A program made the translations under genes and the position numbers. From assembly GCF_000422985.1 (NCBI RefSeq), contig NZ_AUHC01000005.1, forward strand, positions 186,001 through 250,000: a stretch of DNA of 64,000 nucleotides, read 5' to 3'. Of the stretch, positions 1-9,773 are shown in pieces. A model generated the notes under the pieces. That model was not told the DNA's origin and made no database searches. It was given only the letters and a program-made list of their open reading frames with translations. Source of the DNA: Erythrobacter cryptus DSM 12079. GTDB taxonomy: Bacteria; Pseudomonadota; Alphaproteobacteria; Sphingomonadales; Sphingomonadaceae. Each line of letters begins with the position of its first letter. Position 1 is the stretch's first letter.

Positions 1-452
1 ACCCGACCGAAGGCAAGGGCATTGGGCTGGCCGTGAATGAAGATGTCCCCCCCCGGTGAACGGCCATGGGCGCGGGCATAGGCGCGATCGGCCGGGCTGG
101 GATAGGAGATCCTGAGGCTGAGGTGATAGGCGCTGTTGGGATTGCGCCCATCGATCACATAGCGCCCCTCGGGCGTGCGCTCATCCCCTTCAAAGCGCTT
201 GTGGCCTTGCGGCTGGGCGCCGAACTGCAGGCCCCGCCAGGCCCTGACCGGCTGGCCCGCGGCATAGGCGACCATCAGCCGCTCGGACTTGTCGACGATG
301 AGGTAATCGACGCGGGCAAGGCCGCGCTGCGGCAAGATCCGCGCTGCCTCGCGCGCGAGCGGCGGCTCAGCCGATGGCGCGGCGGCCGGTTCGGGCAGAG
401 CCCGGCCGCAGGCGGCCAGCGCCAAGAGCGCAAGGAGAATGAAGCCCCGCAT
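1..452 (-). CDS. L,D-transpeptidase (YkuD/YafK-like) lipoprotein, C-terminus cut by window edge
   Basis: Reading frame open from the ATG at 450-452 to the window edge, so the C-terminal part is missing. The N-terminus MRGFILLALLALAACG is a lipoprotein signal with lipobox LAAC. After a short Pro/Ala linker comes a YkuD-type region with FIHGQPN near the cut end. In L,D-transpeptidases this IHG block precedes the catalytic Cys motif, which would lie outside the window. Such enzymes cross-link or trim peptidoglycan, or anchor lipoproteins, in the periplasm. The gene lies 34 bases downstream of purA on the same strand and may share its transcript. Family assignment is fairly secure from the IHG region, but the catalytic Cys cannot be checked here. 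Confidence 0.75.
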   Translation of the reverse strand, partial: MRGFILLALLALAACGRALPEPAAAPSAEPPLAREAARILPQRGLARVDYLIVDKSERLMVAYAAGQPVRAWRGLQFGAQPQGHKRFEGDERTPEGRYVIDGRNPNSAYHLSLRISYPSPADRAYARAHGRSPGGDIFIHGQPNALAFGR

Positions 453-486
453 CGCGCCGCAGGTTACCCCCGAGGCGGGGCTGCAA

Positions 487-1812
<1,326 letters not shown>

Positions 1813-1938
1813 CTAGGCGGTGGGAGCCGAGGTGGCAAGCTCTGGGGTGGTATGCCGGCGCGGGCAAAGCAGCGAAGGGTGGGAATGATTGGTGCGTTGA
1901 AGCCCCACAAGTCCCTTGCAAAGCCCAAAGGAGTCCTC

Positions 1939-3003
1939 ATGACCAAGACTGCCAAGGCCCTGCTTGCCGCCGCCAGCCTGGCGCTGCTTGCCAGCCCGAT
2001 CCTTGCCCGCCAGCAGGCCGGCCCCGGCGCACGGCTGGCGCCCGAATGCCGGGCCGAGATCGAAAGGCTGTGCGCCAGCGTGCGTGGCCAGCCCGGCGCC
2101 ATGCGCACCTGCCTGCGCGAGAAGGCTTCCGAGCTCTCCGAAGGCTGCCGGGCCGAACTGCGCCAGAGGATCGAACAGCGCCGCGGGGCGCAAGCGCTGC
2201 GGCGCAGCGGCGCCAGCGCCCCGGCGCCGCAGCAGACCCTCGCCTATGGCAGCGATCCGCTCCAGGCGCTGGATCTGTGGGTGCCGCAAGGGGTGAAGAA
2301 GGCGCCGCTGGTGCTGTTCGTCCATGGCGGCGGGTGGAAGCGCGGCTCCAAGAGCAATGCGCTGGGCCGCGCGCTGCCCGGGCACATGCTCGAACAGGGC
2401 TATGCCTTCGCCTCGATCGACTATCGCCTCCTGCCCAAGGCCAGCGTGGAAGATCAGGCCGCCGATGTGGCCGCCGCGCTCGCCTTCCTCTTGGCGCGGG
2501 CCGAGAGCCTCGGGATCGATCGCAGCCGCGTCGTCATCACCGGCCACAGCGCCGGCGCGCACCTCGTCGCGCTGGTGGGAACGGATGAGCGCTATCTCAA
2601 GGCTGCCGGCCTTTCCTTTGCCGATCTCGACGGGGTGATGCCCAATGACGGGGCGGCCTATGACGTGGCGCGCCAGATCAGCGCTGCCGGGCCGCGGATG
2701 CGCGAGACCTATCTCGCTGCCTTCGGCAGCGATCCCGCGCGTCAGAAGGCGCTTTCGCCCACCCACCATGCCGCCGCTCCCAACGCCCCGGCCTTCCTGC
2801 TGCTCCACGTCCAGCGCCCCGATGGCGCGGCGCAGGCCAAGGCCCTGGCCGAGGCGCTGCAACGGGCCGGCACCAGGGCCGAGGTGGCGGGCTTTCCCGG
2901 CGAGGGGCTGAAAGGCCACATAGAGATCAACCGGCGCCTTGGTGAGGCGGACTATCCCGCCACCGCCAAGGTCGATGCCTGGCTCAGGGGCCTGTTCGGC
3001 TAG
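1939..3003 (+). CDS. Secreted alpha/beta hydrolase (carboxylesterase type) with N-terminal Cys-rich GLG1-like repeat
   Basis: 354 residues from the ATG at 1939, preceded by an AAAGGAG ribosome-binding site. Residues 1-25 form a signal peptide ending near ILARQQ. Residues about 35-70 contain a spaced-cysteine segment (CRAEIERLC...CLREKASELSEGC) resembling the Cys-rich GLG1 repeat (Pfam PF00839). The catalytic domain follows with oxyanion motif HGGGW, nucleophile elbow GHSAGA, and a late His in KGHIEIN. This is the BD-FAE/hormone-sensitive-lipase-like esterase group. Substrate unknown; probably periplasmic or secreted. The GLG1-like repeat joined to an esterase is unusual. The long in-frame extension upstream to 439 overlaps purA and is not part of the gene. 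Confidence 0.85.
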   Translation: MTKTAKALLAAASLALLASPILARQQAGPGARLAPECRAEIERLCASVRGQPGAMRTCLREKASELSEGCRAELRQRIEQRRGAQALRRSGASAPAPQQTLAYGSDPLQALDLWVPQGVKKAPLVLFVHGGGWKRGSKSNALGRALPGHMLEQGYAFASIDYRLLPKASVEDQAADVAAALAFLLARAESLGIDRSRVVITGHSAGAHLVALVGTDERYLKAAGLSFADLDGVMPNDGAAYDVARQISAAGPRMRETYLAAFGSDPARQKALSPTHHAAAPNAPAFLLLHVQRPDGAAQAKALAEALQRAGTRAEVAGFPGEGLKGHIEINRRLGEADYPATAKVDAWLRGLFG

Positions 3004-3031
3004 GACAGGCGCCGCCGCGGGCGCAGCGCTG

Positions 3032-4147
3032 CTAGAGCGGGTGCGGCGCCTCGCCTTCGAGCACGTGGCTGCACCCCAGCGCCCGCGGATCCTCGCCCGC
3101 GGCAAGCTGGGCGCGGGTGCGCCAGCCCTCGGCCCTCAGCCGCGCCGCCGCCGCGCGGTCATGGCCGAGCGGGAGATAGCAGCAGCGTAACCCCTCGGGC
3201 TGCGGGGCGATCTCGGCCAGCCGATCGAGATAGAGGGTAAAGCCGGTCGCCGGCTCCTCGCTTCCGGCAATGCGGTAGGTGCCGCCCCGCCCCGCGGCGC
3301 GGCGCAGCCCGTCCGCATAGAGCGTGAAACCAAACCACGACTGGTATTCAAACCCGTGCCGCTCGGTGGGATCGAGGGTGATCCGCGCCGCATCGCCCAC
3401 GGCGGCGGCGATCGCCTCGAGCCCGTCGAGCCGGGACTTGAGCGCCCCGCCGGCATCGACCGCGCGCAAGCTGGCGAGCGCCTGGTCGAACGGCCCGGTG
3501 GCATAGAGCAGCGGCAGATAGGCCGCCCCGCCCACCGCCTTGAGGCCCCCGGCATCCTTGGCATCAAGCTCGCGCCGCACCGCCTCGCGCGCCTCGGGGG
3601 CGAGCGGAAAGGTCTTTTCCGCAAGGGTATCGACGAGATCGGGGAGGGTGAAATCCACCGCAATGCCATCGAGGCCCGCCGCCTTCAGGGCCTCAACGGC
3701 GAGCATCACCACCTCGCTGGCAGCGGCCACGCTGTCGCTGCCGATCAGCTCGGCGCCGAGCTGCAGGCGCTCGCGCGCCGGATCGAGCTGGCTTGCCTTG
3801 ATGAGCACCGTGTCGCCGCAATAGGCAAGGCGCAGCGGGCGCGGCGCGGCGGCGAGGCGCGTGGCGGCGATCCGCCCGATCTGCGGGGTGATGTCGCTGC
3901 GCAGCGCGAGGGTGCGCAGCGACGCCGGATCGACGAAGCGGAACATGCTGCTCTTCTCGCCCACCTCGACGCCGGCCATGCGCCCGGCGAGCGAGGCCTC
4001 GAACTCGAGCAGCGGCGGGCGCACCCGGTCATAGCCATGGGCATCGAGCACATCGAGACAGGCGCGCATCATCGCGCTGATGCGCGCCGCCTCCTGCGGC
4101 AGGCGATCCTCGAGGCCTTCGGGCAAGAGATCGTTGGGCTTGGTCAT
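3032..4147 (-). CDS. hisZ: ATP phosphoribosyltransferase regulatory subunit
   Basis: 371 residues from the ATG at 4145-4147 (MTKPNDLLPEG). HisZ is a catalytically inactive class II aminoacyl-tRNA-synthetase-like protein related to HisRS that pairs with short HisG and confers histidine feedback control on the first step of histidine synthesis. Seen here: LLPEGLEDRLP at the N-terminus, FVDPASLRTLALRSDITPQIGRIAATRL (motif-2-like), and HGFEYQSWFGFTLYADG. No hisG is in the window. The gene ends just after the convergent hydrolase gene. In sphingomonads hisZ often sits near purA and serA/serC, which matches this layout. The upstream in-frame extension to 4201 runs into the intergenic hairpin element and was rejected. 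Confidence 0.9.
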   Translation of the reverse strand: MTKPNDLLPEGLEDRLPQEAARISAMMRACLDVLDAHGYDRVRPPLLEFEASLAGRMAGVEVGEKSSMFRFVDPASLRTLALRSDITPQIGRIAATRLAAAPRPLRLAYCGDTVLIKASQLDPARERLQLGAELIGSDSVAAASEVVMLAVEALKAAGLDGIAVDFTLPDLVDTLAEKTFPLAPEAREAVRRELDAKDAGGLKAVGGAAYLPLLYATGPFDQALASLRAVDAGGALKSRLDGLEAIAAAVGDAARITLDPTERHGFEYQSWFGFTLYADGLRRAAGRGGTYRIAGSEEPATGFTLYLDRLAEIAPQPEGLRCCYLPLGHDRAAAARLRAEGWRTRAQLAAGEDPRALGCSHVLEGEAPHPL

Positions 4148-4171
4148 TGGCGCGTGCTCATCATCCTGGGG

Positions 4172-4218
4172 CGGGCCGGGGCATCCCCGGCCCGCACGCA
4201 CACCCGGCCTTCGCCGGG
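4172..4218. repeat. Pair of GC-rich hairpins between serA and hisZ
   Basis: A perfect 10-bp stem (4172-4181 with 4185-4194, loop CAT) is followed by a 6-bp stem with a CTTC tetraloop (4203-4208 with 4213-4218). There is no T-tract, so a canonical intrinsic terminator is unlikely. Position and composition resemble dispersed palindromic elements common between sphingomonad genes. It could mark the 3' end of the serC-serA transcript or protect it from exonuclease. Confidence 0.6.
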
Positions 4219-4244
4219 GCCAAGGTCAATTGCAAGCCCCGCGC

Positions 4245-5831
4245 TCAGAAGCTCAGCGCCTTGACCAGCTTGACCCCCTCGAGCCGCTCGGCCTCGGCCA
4301 CCACCGCGGGGCTGAGCGGATCGTCGAGGCTCAAGAGCAGCACCGCCTCGCCCCCGGGCGCGCGCCGGCCGAGGTTGAAGGTGCCGATATTGATGCCGTG
4401 GCTGCCCAGCAGCGTGCCGATGCGGCCGATGAAGCCCGGCTTGTCGTCATTGACGATGTAGAGCATGTGGCCGGCAAGCTCGGCCTCGATGCCGATGCCG
4501 AAGATTTCGACGAGGCGCGGCGCCTCGGTGCCGAACAGCGTGCCCGCCACCGAACGCGGGCCCGCCGCGGTTTCCACCGTCACCCGCACCAGGGTGTTGA
4601 AGGCGCCCTCGCGATCATGGCGGATCTCGCTCACGTCAAGCCCGCGCTCCTTGGCGAGGAAGGGGGCGTTGACCATGTTCACGGTGTCCGAATAGCAGCG
4701 CATCAGCCCGGCCAGCACCGCCGCGGTGATCGGCTTGCCATTAAGTTCGGCCGCCGCGCCCTCGCGCTCGATGCTGATGCGGGTGAGATTGCCATGGGCA
4801 AGCTGGCCAACGAGGCTGCCGAGCTTTTCGGCCAGCGCCATGTAGGGCTTGAGCTTGGGCGCTTCCTCGGCCGAGAGCGAGGGCATGTTGAGCGCGTTGG
4901 TCACCCCGCCATTGACGAGATAGTCGGCCATCTGCTCGGCCACCTGCAGCGCCACGTTGACCTGCGCCTCGGTGGTCGAGGCACCAAGGTGCGGGGTGCA
5001 GATGAAGTTCCTGGTGCCGAACAGCGGGTGATCGGGCGCGGGCGGCTCGGTCTCGAACACGTCGAGCGCCGCCCCGGCAATGTGGCCGCTGTCGAGCAGG
5101 TCCTTGAGCGCGGCCTCATCGATCAGCCCGCCGCGGGCGCAGTTGATGATACGGATGCCCTTCCTGGCGCTCTCGAGCCGCTCGCGGCTCAGGATGTTGC
5201 GGGTCTCGTCGGTGAGCGGGGTGTGCAAGGTGACGAAATCGGCGCGCGCGAGCAAGCTATCGAGATCGACCTTTTCCACCCCGAGTTCCACCGCGCGCTC
5301 CTCGGTGAGGAAGGGATCATAGGCGATCACCTTCATCTTCAGGCCGAGCGCGCGGGTCGCGACGATCGAGCCGATATTGCCCGCGCCGATGAGGCCCAGG
5401 GTCTTGTTGGTGAGCTCCACCCCCATGAAGCCGCTCTTGGGCCACTTGCCCGCCTGGGTCTGGGCATTGGCCTCGGGAATCTGGCGGGCGAGCGCGAACA
5501 TCAGCGCGATCGCATGTTCGGCGGTGGTGATCGAATTGCCGAAGGGGGTGTTCATCACCACCACGCCCTTGGCGCTGGCATAGGGAATATCGACATTATC
5601 GACCCCGATGCCGGCCCGGCCGATCACCTTGAGCTTGGTGGCGGCATCGAGCACCGCGCGGGTAACCTTGGTCGAGGAGCGAATGGCAAGGCCATCATAT
5701 TCGCCGATCCGGGCGATCAACTGTTCGGGGGTTTCCCCGGTGATGACATCGACATCGCAGCCGCGCTCCTCAAAGATGCGCGCGGCATTGGGGTCCATCT
5801 TGTCGGAAATGAGAACCTTGGGACGGGTCAT
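4245..5831 (-). CDS. serA: D-3-phosphoglycerate dehydrogenase, long form
   Basis: 528 residues, the long type with an extra intervening domain and a C-terminal ACT domain. It oxidises 3-phosphoglycerate with NAD+ as the first step of serine synthesis. Seen: RSSTKVTRAVLD and GRAGIGVDNVD in the substrate domain, the NAD loop GLIGAGNIGS, NCARGGLIDE, and CTPHLGAST with the catalytic His. The ACT domain begins near HMLYIVNDDKPGFIGRIG and is the usual serine-feedback site. It lies downstream of serC on the same strand, separated by a 127-base palindromic spacer, and the two are probably co-transcribed. Confidence 0.96.
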   Translation of the reverse strand: MTRPKVLISDKMDPNAARIFEERGCDVDVITGETPEQLIARIGEYDGLAIRSSTKVTRAVLDAATKLKVIGRAGIGVDNVDIPYASAKGVVVMNTPFGNSITTAEHAIALMFALARQIPEANAQTQAGKWPKSGFMGVELTNKTLGLIGAGNIGSIVATRALGLKMKVIAYDPFLTEERAVELGVEKVDLDSLLARADFVTLHTPLTDETRNILSRERLESARKGIRIINCARGGLIDEAALKDLLDSGHIAGAALDVFETEPPAPDHPLFGTRNFICTPHLGASTTEAQVNVALQVAEQMADYLVNGGVTNALNMPSLSAEEAPKLKPYMALAEKLGSLVGQLAHGNLTRISIEREGAAAELNGKPITAAVLAGLMRCYSDTVNMVNAPFLAKERGLDVSEIRHDREGAFNTLVRVTVETAAGPRSVAGTLFGTEAPRLVEIFGIGIEAELAGHMLYIVNDDKPGFIGRIGTLLGSHGINIGTFNLGRRAPGGEAVLLLSLDDPLSPAVVAEAERLEGVKLVKALSF

Positions 5832-5849
5832 TTGGAATACCTTCCACTT

Positions 5850-5948
5850 GTCGCCCCGGATTTGATCCGGGATCCCGCTTCACTTGCGGGCTTGGAAAAG
5901 GAAACGAGGCCCCGGCGCGATGGCCGGGGAGACGCTGAGACTGGATGC
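5850..5948. repeat. REP-like palindromic element in the serC-serA spacer
   Basis: Three nested or adjacent inverted repeats: 5855-5861 with 5865-5871 (CCCGGAT/ATCCGGG), 5874-5878 with 5886-5890 (CCCGC/GCGGG), and 5910-5916 with 5923-5929 (CCCCGGC/GCCGGGG). I recall elements of this layout, about 100 bases long and opening with a CCCCGGAT-like palindrome, being dispersed between genes in many Sphingomonadales genomes. Copy number cannot be judged from one window. It separates serC from serA and could affect relative mRNA stability. Confidence 0.6.
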
Positions 5949-5958
5949 CGGCAGAAAA

Positions 5959-7137
5959 TCAGCCGTTCTTGACCTTGTCGTAGGCCCATTCGATCCAGGG
6001 CAAGAGGCGCTTCAGGTCCTCCTGCTCCACGGTCGCACCGCACCAGATGCGCAAAGAGGGCGGGGCATCGCGATAACCGTTGAAATCGAAGGCGACATTG
6101 CGCTCCTCGAGCAGCTTGACGATCTTCTTGGGCACCGCGGCCTGTTCTTCGGCCGAAAGGCTCTCATACCAATCGCCCTGGAAGGCCATGCACACCCCGG
6201 TGTTGGTCTGCTTGGCCGGATCGGCCACCATGTTGCGGAGCCACGGGGTGGCCTCGATCCAGTCCTTGACGATCTTGGCATTGGCATCGGCGCGTTCGAT
6301 CAGCGCCTTACGCCCGCCGATGCTCTTTGCCCATTCAAGCGCGGCGATATAGTCCTCGGTCGCCAGCATCGAGGGGGTGTTGATCGTCTCGCCTTCAAAG
6401 ATGCCGCGGTTGATCTTGCCGTTCTTCTTCATGCGGAACAGCTTGGGCAGCGGCCAGGGCGGATCGTAGCTCTCGATCCGCGCAACCGCCTTGGGGCTCA
6501 AAATCAGCATCCCGTGCTGGGCCTCGCTGCCCATCACCTTCTGCCACGAATAGGTGGTGGCATCGAGCTTGGGCCAATCCATCTCCATCGCGAAGATGGC
6601 GCTGGTGGCATCGTTGATCGTCACCCCCTCGCGGCCGGGTTCGAGCCAGTCGGTATCGGGAATGCGCGCGCCCGAGGTGGTGCCGTTCCAGGTAAAGACC
6701 ACGTCGTTGCGCTGCGGAATGGTGGTGAGATCGGGAATCTCGCCATAATCGGCGGTGAGGACCTGGAGGTTGGGCAGCTTCAATTGCTTGACCGCATCCT
6801 GAATCCAGACATTGCCGAAGCTCTCCCACGCCGCCACGGTGGCCGGGCGCGCCGGATCGAGCATGGTCCACATCGCCGCCTCGATCGCCCCGGTGTCCGA
6901 GGCGGGCATGATGCCGATCAGGTAGTCATCGGGGATGCCGAGCAGTTCGCGGCTGAGGTCGATGGCATATTTGAGCCGCGCCTTGCCAAGGCTCGAGCGG
7001 TGCGAGCGGCCGAGCGATTCGGTCTTGAGCTTGTCGAGCGACCAGCCGGGAAACTTTGCCGTGGGGCCCGAGGAAAAAAACGGGCGCTCAGGCTTGAGGA
7101 CAGGCTCGTGCGCGAGCCCGCGAACATACTCGGTCAT
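5959..7137 (-). CDS. serC: Phosphoserine aminotransferase
   Basis: 392 residues from the ATG at 7135-7137, with GGAGAG as ribosome-binding site; an upstream in-frame start at 7236 would swallow the leader hairpins and was rejected. It transfers an amino group from glutamate to 3-phosphohydroxypyruvate, giving phosphoserine, the second step of serine synthesis, with PLP. Seen: FFSSGPTAKFPGW at the N-terminus, GSDTGAIEAAMW-like early motif, and SWQKVMGSEAQHGM with the PLP lysine. The length and sequence style fit the alphaproteobacterial branch of SerC. It is first in the serC-serA operon and sits behind a candidate serC RNA leader. Confidence 0.95.
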   Translation of the reverse strand: MTEYVRGLAHEPVLKPERPFFSSGPTAKFPGWSLDKLKTESLGRSHRSSLGKARLKYAIDLSRELLGIPDDYLIGIMPASDTGAIEAAMWTMLDPARPATVAAWESFGNVWIQDAVKQLKLPNLQVLTADYGEIPDLTTIPQRNDVVFTWNGTTSGARIPDTDWLEPGREGVTINDATSAIFAMEMDWPKLDATTYSWQKVMGSEAQHGMLILSPKAVARIESYDPPWPLPKLFRMKKNGKINRGIFEGETINTPSMLATEDYIAALEWAKSIGGRKALIERADANAKIVKDWIEATPWLRNMVADPAKQTNTGVCMAFQGDWYESLSAEEQAAVPKKIVKLLEERNVAFDFNGYRDAPPSLRIWCGATVEQEDLKRLLPWIEWAYDKVKNG

Positions 7138-7190
7138 GTCATCTCTCCTTCCAGAGAGCACGCGCGGCGTTGGGACCGCGTGGCCCGCTG
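7138..7190 (-). promoter_or_regulatory. Candidate serC RNA leader (two hairpins, second spanning the RBS)
   Basis: On the minus strand, upstream of the serC ATG, there are two consecutive hairpins. One is a GC-rich stem, CACGCGG with CCGCGCGTG (7158-7184). The other has CTCTC paired with GAGAG (7143-7147 with 7154-7158), where the GAGAG belongs to the ribosome-binding site. This matches my memory of the alphaproteobacterial serC motif, a cis-regulatory candidate of two hairpins with a sequestered RBS upstream of serC-serA. Assignment is by arrangement, not by a covariance-model search. Confidence 0.5.
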
Positions 7191-7309
7191 GCCGCCTTAG
7201 TGGCCGCTGGCGACAAGTCAATGACGAAAGCGCCAAGGCCCCTTGCCGCGCCGACGGGCGCCATCGCCCCCTCGCCAGCGGCGCAAAATGCGATTAACAG
7301 GCCCGCCCC

Positions 7310-8488
7310 ATGAAGATCAGCGACCTGCGCATTGCCCTGTTCAGCGGCAATTACAATTACACGCGCGATGGCGCCAACCAGGCGCTCAACCGGCTGGTCG
7401 GCTCGCTGCTGGCCAAGGGCGCGGCGGTGCGCGTCTATTCGCCCAAGGTCGCCAATCCCGATTTTCCGCCCACCGGCGATCTGGTTGGCCTGCCCAATGT
7501 GCCGATGCCGGTGAAGGGCCGGGGCGAATACCGCCTGCCGCTCGGCCTCGGGGCGAAGGTCAGGCGCGATCTGGAAGCCTTCGCCCCCGATATCATCCAC
7601 CTGTCCTCGCCCGATCCGGCCGGGCACGCGGCGCTGCGCTGGGCAAGGGCGCGGGGGCTGCCGGTGCTCGCCAGCGTCCACACCCGGTTCGAGACCTATC
7701 CGCGCTACTATGGCGCGGCCTTTCTCGAACCGCTGGTGGTGCGGCTGCTGCGGCGCTTCTACACCCGCTGCGATGCCCTCGTCGCCCCGTCGCAATCGAT
7801 GATCGACGAGCTGCTGGCGATGGGGATGCACCATGATATCGGGCTGTGGAGCCGCGGGGTTGATCGCACGATCTTTTCCTCGGCCCGGCGCGATCCCGAT
7901 TGGCGGCGCAGCATCGGGCTTGGCGATGAGGATGTGGCGATCGTGTTCCTCGGGCGGTTGGTGATGGAAAAGGGGCTGGAGGTCTTTGCCGAGACCATCG
8001 CCCGCCTGCGCGACAAGGGCGTCGCGCACCGCGTCCTGGTGATCGGTGACGGACCGGCGCGCGGCTGGTTCGAGGCCCACCTGCCCGGAGGGCTGTTCGT
8101 CGGCTTCAAGACCGGCGAGGCGCTGGGGCAGGCGCTGGCGAGCGGCGATGTGTTCTTCAACCCCAGCGTCACCGAGACCTTTGGCAATGTCACGCTCGAG
8201 GCGATGGCAAGCGGGCTGCCGGTGGTGGCCGCCGGGGCGACGGGAAGCGCCAGTCTGGTTGCCGATGGCATCACCGGGCGGCTGGTGGCGCCGAGCGGCA
8301 ACCGCGCTGCGGACGCCGCCGCCTTTGCCGCCGCGCTTGCGCCCTATTGCGCCGCTCCGGCGCTGCGCCGCGCGCACGGGGCGGCAGGTGAGACCCGCGC
8401 CTGCGATTACAGTTGGGACGCGATCAACCAGGTGGTGGCCGACACCTATCTGCGCCTCGTCGCCCGGCGCCGCGCCGGCAAGGCCTAG
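7310..8488 (+). CDS. GT4-family glycosyltransferase (group 1)
   Basis: 392 residues, GT-B fold. The N-terminal half has RIALFSGNYNYTRDGANQALNRL and APDIIHLSSPD; the C-terminal half has FLGRLVMEKGLEVF, VIGDGPARGWFEAHLP and the family signature NPSVTETFGNVTLEAMASGLPVVAA with its EX7E-type glutamates. The sequence most resembles GDP-mannose-dependent alpha-mannosyltransferases of the MgtA/PimB-like group that build glycolipids or envelope glycans. Donor and acceptor cannot be proven from sequence. It is divergent from serC across 172 bases and its end overlaps the convergent small membrane protein gene by 4 bases. Confidence 0.85.
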   Translation: MKISDLRIALFSGNYNYTRDGANQALNRLVGSLLAKGAAVRVYSPKVANPDFPPTGDLVGLPNVPMPVKGRGEYRLPLGLGAKVRRDLEAFAPDIIHLSSPDPAGHAALRWARARGLPVLASVHTRFETYPRYYGAAFLEPLVVRLLRRFYTRCDALVAPSQSMIDELLAMGMHHDIGLWSRGVDRTIFSSARRDPDWRRSIGLGDEDVAIVFLGRLVMEKGLEVFAETIARLRDKGVAHRVLVIGDGPARGWFEAHLPGGLFVGFKTGEALGQALASGDVFFNPSVTETFGNVTLEAMASGLPVVAAGATGSASLVADGITGRLVAPSGNRAADAAAFAAALAPYCAAPALRRAHGAAGETRACDYSWDAINQVVADTYLRLVARRRAGKA

Positions 8489-8919
8489 CGCAGCACGCCG
8501 GTTGCGGCCATGCGCCGGGCATAGGCCAGGGTGAACAGCGTCACCGCCCAGATCGCCGCATCGAGCAGCGGCGCCTGCATCGCCGGCGGCACGTCGAGCA
8601 CCAGATAATTGCCAATGGTGGTGCCGATCAGACCGAAGAGCGCCGTTGCCATCGCCACCACCGTCCATCGCGAGCGCAGCAGGAGCAGCACCGATCCGGC
8701 AAAGGCGCCCCACACCCCCAGCGCCCAGAACCCGCTGATCCACGCCGGATAGCTATCCATGAAGGCGATCTGATCGGGGGACAGGCCCAGTTCGGCCAGC
8801 ATCCCAAGCCTTGTGGCGGTGTAGCTGATGATGCCCATGGCGTTGAACAGCAGCGTGGCCACCCCCACCAGCCACAGGTGCCACGGGGTCGCGGCATGCG
8901 CCGTGCCAGGTGTGTTCAT
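8485..8919 (-). CDS. Small four-helix membrane protein, function unknown
   Basis: 144 residues. Four hydrophobic segments are visible: about 13-35, 58-84, 87-108 and 118-138. No catalytic or ligand motif is recognised. Similar small unknown membrane proteins are common in sphingomonads. The gene is convergent with the glycosyltransferase gene (4-base overlap), and its ATG is at 8917-8919, preceded by a purine-rich GGGAGGG-type site. The 78 bases behind it towards padR hold nothing recognisable. I cannot assign a function. Confidence 0.7.
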   Translation of the reverse strand: MNTPGTAHAATPWHLWLVGVATLLFNAMGIISYTATRLGMLAELGLSPDQIAFMDSYPAWISGFWALGVWGAFAGSVLLLLRSRWTVVAMATALFGLIGTTIGNYLVLDVPPAMQAPLLDAAIWAVTLFTLAYARRMAATGVLR

Positions 8920-8997
8920 GGTTTTCCCTCCCCTATCCGCTGCGAGACGGATGGAGCGGGCATAGGCCGGTACGGCGCGCGCCGCAATGGCTGCTGC

Positions 8998-9654
8998 TTA
9001 CAGCCGCTCGATGCGCTTGGCCATTTCGTCGATCATGTCAACGATCTCGTTGATCGTCGCCTCGTCGAGCTTGCCCGCCCGGGCGCGGTTCTTGAGCACC
9101 GAGCCGAGATTGCCCATGGCGCGGAACAGATCGTGCGAGCGCACCGTGGTGGTGCGTTCGCCGTGGCGCCCGAGCCGGCGCATCAGCGCCTCGACCTCGT
9201 CCTTGCGCGCCTCGAGTTCGGCCCGACCTTGCGCGGTCACGGCAAAGGGCTTCTTGGCGCCTTCGGCTTCGGCCTGTTCGATCGCGCCCTCATCCTCGAG
9301 CAGCTGGAGCGTGGGATAGACCGCGCCGGGGCTGGGGGCATAGGCGCCGCCGGTCATGTCCTCGATCGCCTTGATCAGTTCATAGCCGTGGCTGGGGTTC
9401 TCGGCGATCAGCGCCAGCAGCGCGAGGCGCAGCTCGCCCTGGGCGAACATCCGCCCGCGGCGCCCGCGCCGGCCCGCCCCGCGGGCCTCCTCCTCGCCCT
9501 CGCCGCGCGCCTCCTCATCGCGCCCGCTGTCCCAGCGCCAGCGCATGTTGACGCCCGGCCCGCCGAACCCGGCGCTGCCCGAGGTTGCCAGCATCGCGAT
9601 CGCTTCGCCGAGCTTGTCCCAGCCGCTGGAGCGGCCATAGCGGTTCCAGGTCAT
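8998..9654 (-). CDS. PadR-family transcriptional regulator
   Basis: 218 residues. After a low-complexity Gly/Arg/Glu-rich leader of about 70 residues comes a PadR winged-helix domain: LRLALLALIAENPSHGYELIKAIEDM, then SPGAVYPTLQLLEDEGAI, then a wing and KKPFAVTAQGRAELEARK. A C-terminal helical dimerisation arm follows (DEATINEIVDMIDEMAKRIERL). PadR proteins repress transcription and are usually autoregulated. A perfect AT-rich palindrome lies 36 bases upstream of its start, facing rarA. The regulated target is not obvious; the only near neighbours are rarA and a small membrane protein. Confidence 0.9.
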   Translation of the reverse strand: MTWNRYGRSSGWDKLGEAIAMLATSGSAGFGGPGVNMRWRWDSGRDEEARGEGEEEARGAGRRGRRGRMFAQGELRLALLALIAENPSHGYELIKAIEDMTGGAYAPSPGAVYPTLQLLEDEGAIEQAEAEGAKKPFAVTAQGRAELEARKDEVEALMRRLGRHGERTTTVRSHDLFRAMGNLGSVLKNRARAGKLDEATINEIVDMIDEMAKRIERL

Positions 9655-9689
9655 GGCATGATCCTTCCCATAGCAGTTTCGATAGCATC

Positions 9690-9701
9690 AAGATATATCT
9701 T
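9690..9701. promoter_or_regulatory. AAGATATATCTT palindrome, likely PadR operator
   Basis: A 12-base perfect palindrome in the 119-base divergent gap between padR and rarA. It is sharply AT-rich in a G+C-rich region. PadR operators are typically short AT-rich dyads in the regulator's own promoter, so autorepression is the simplest reading. Confidence 0.6.
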
Positions 9702-9773
9702 AGACCTATCGCCGCAAGGGGCTGGCTTGGGGAAGGTTCCCTTTTCCGACATATCGCCTATCAGTGCCGACGA

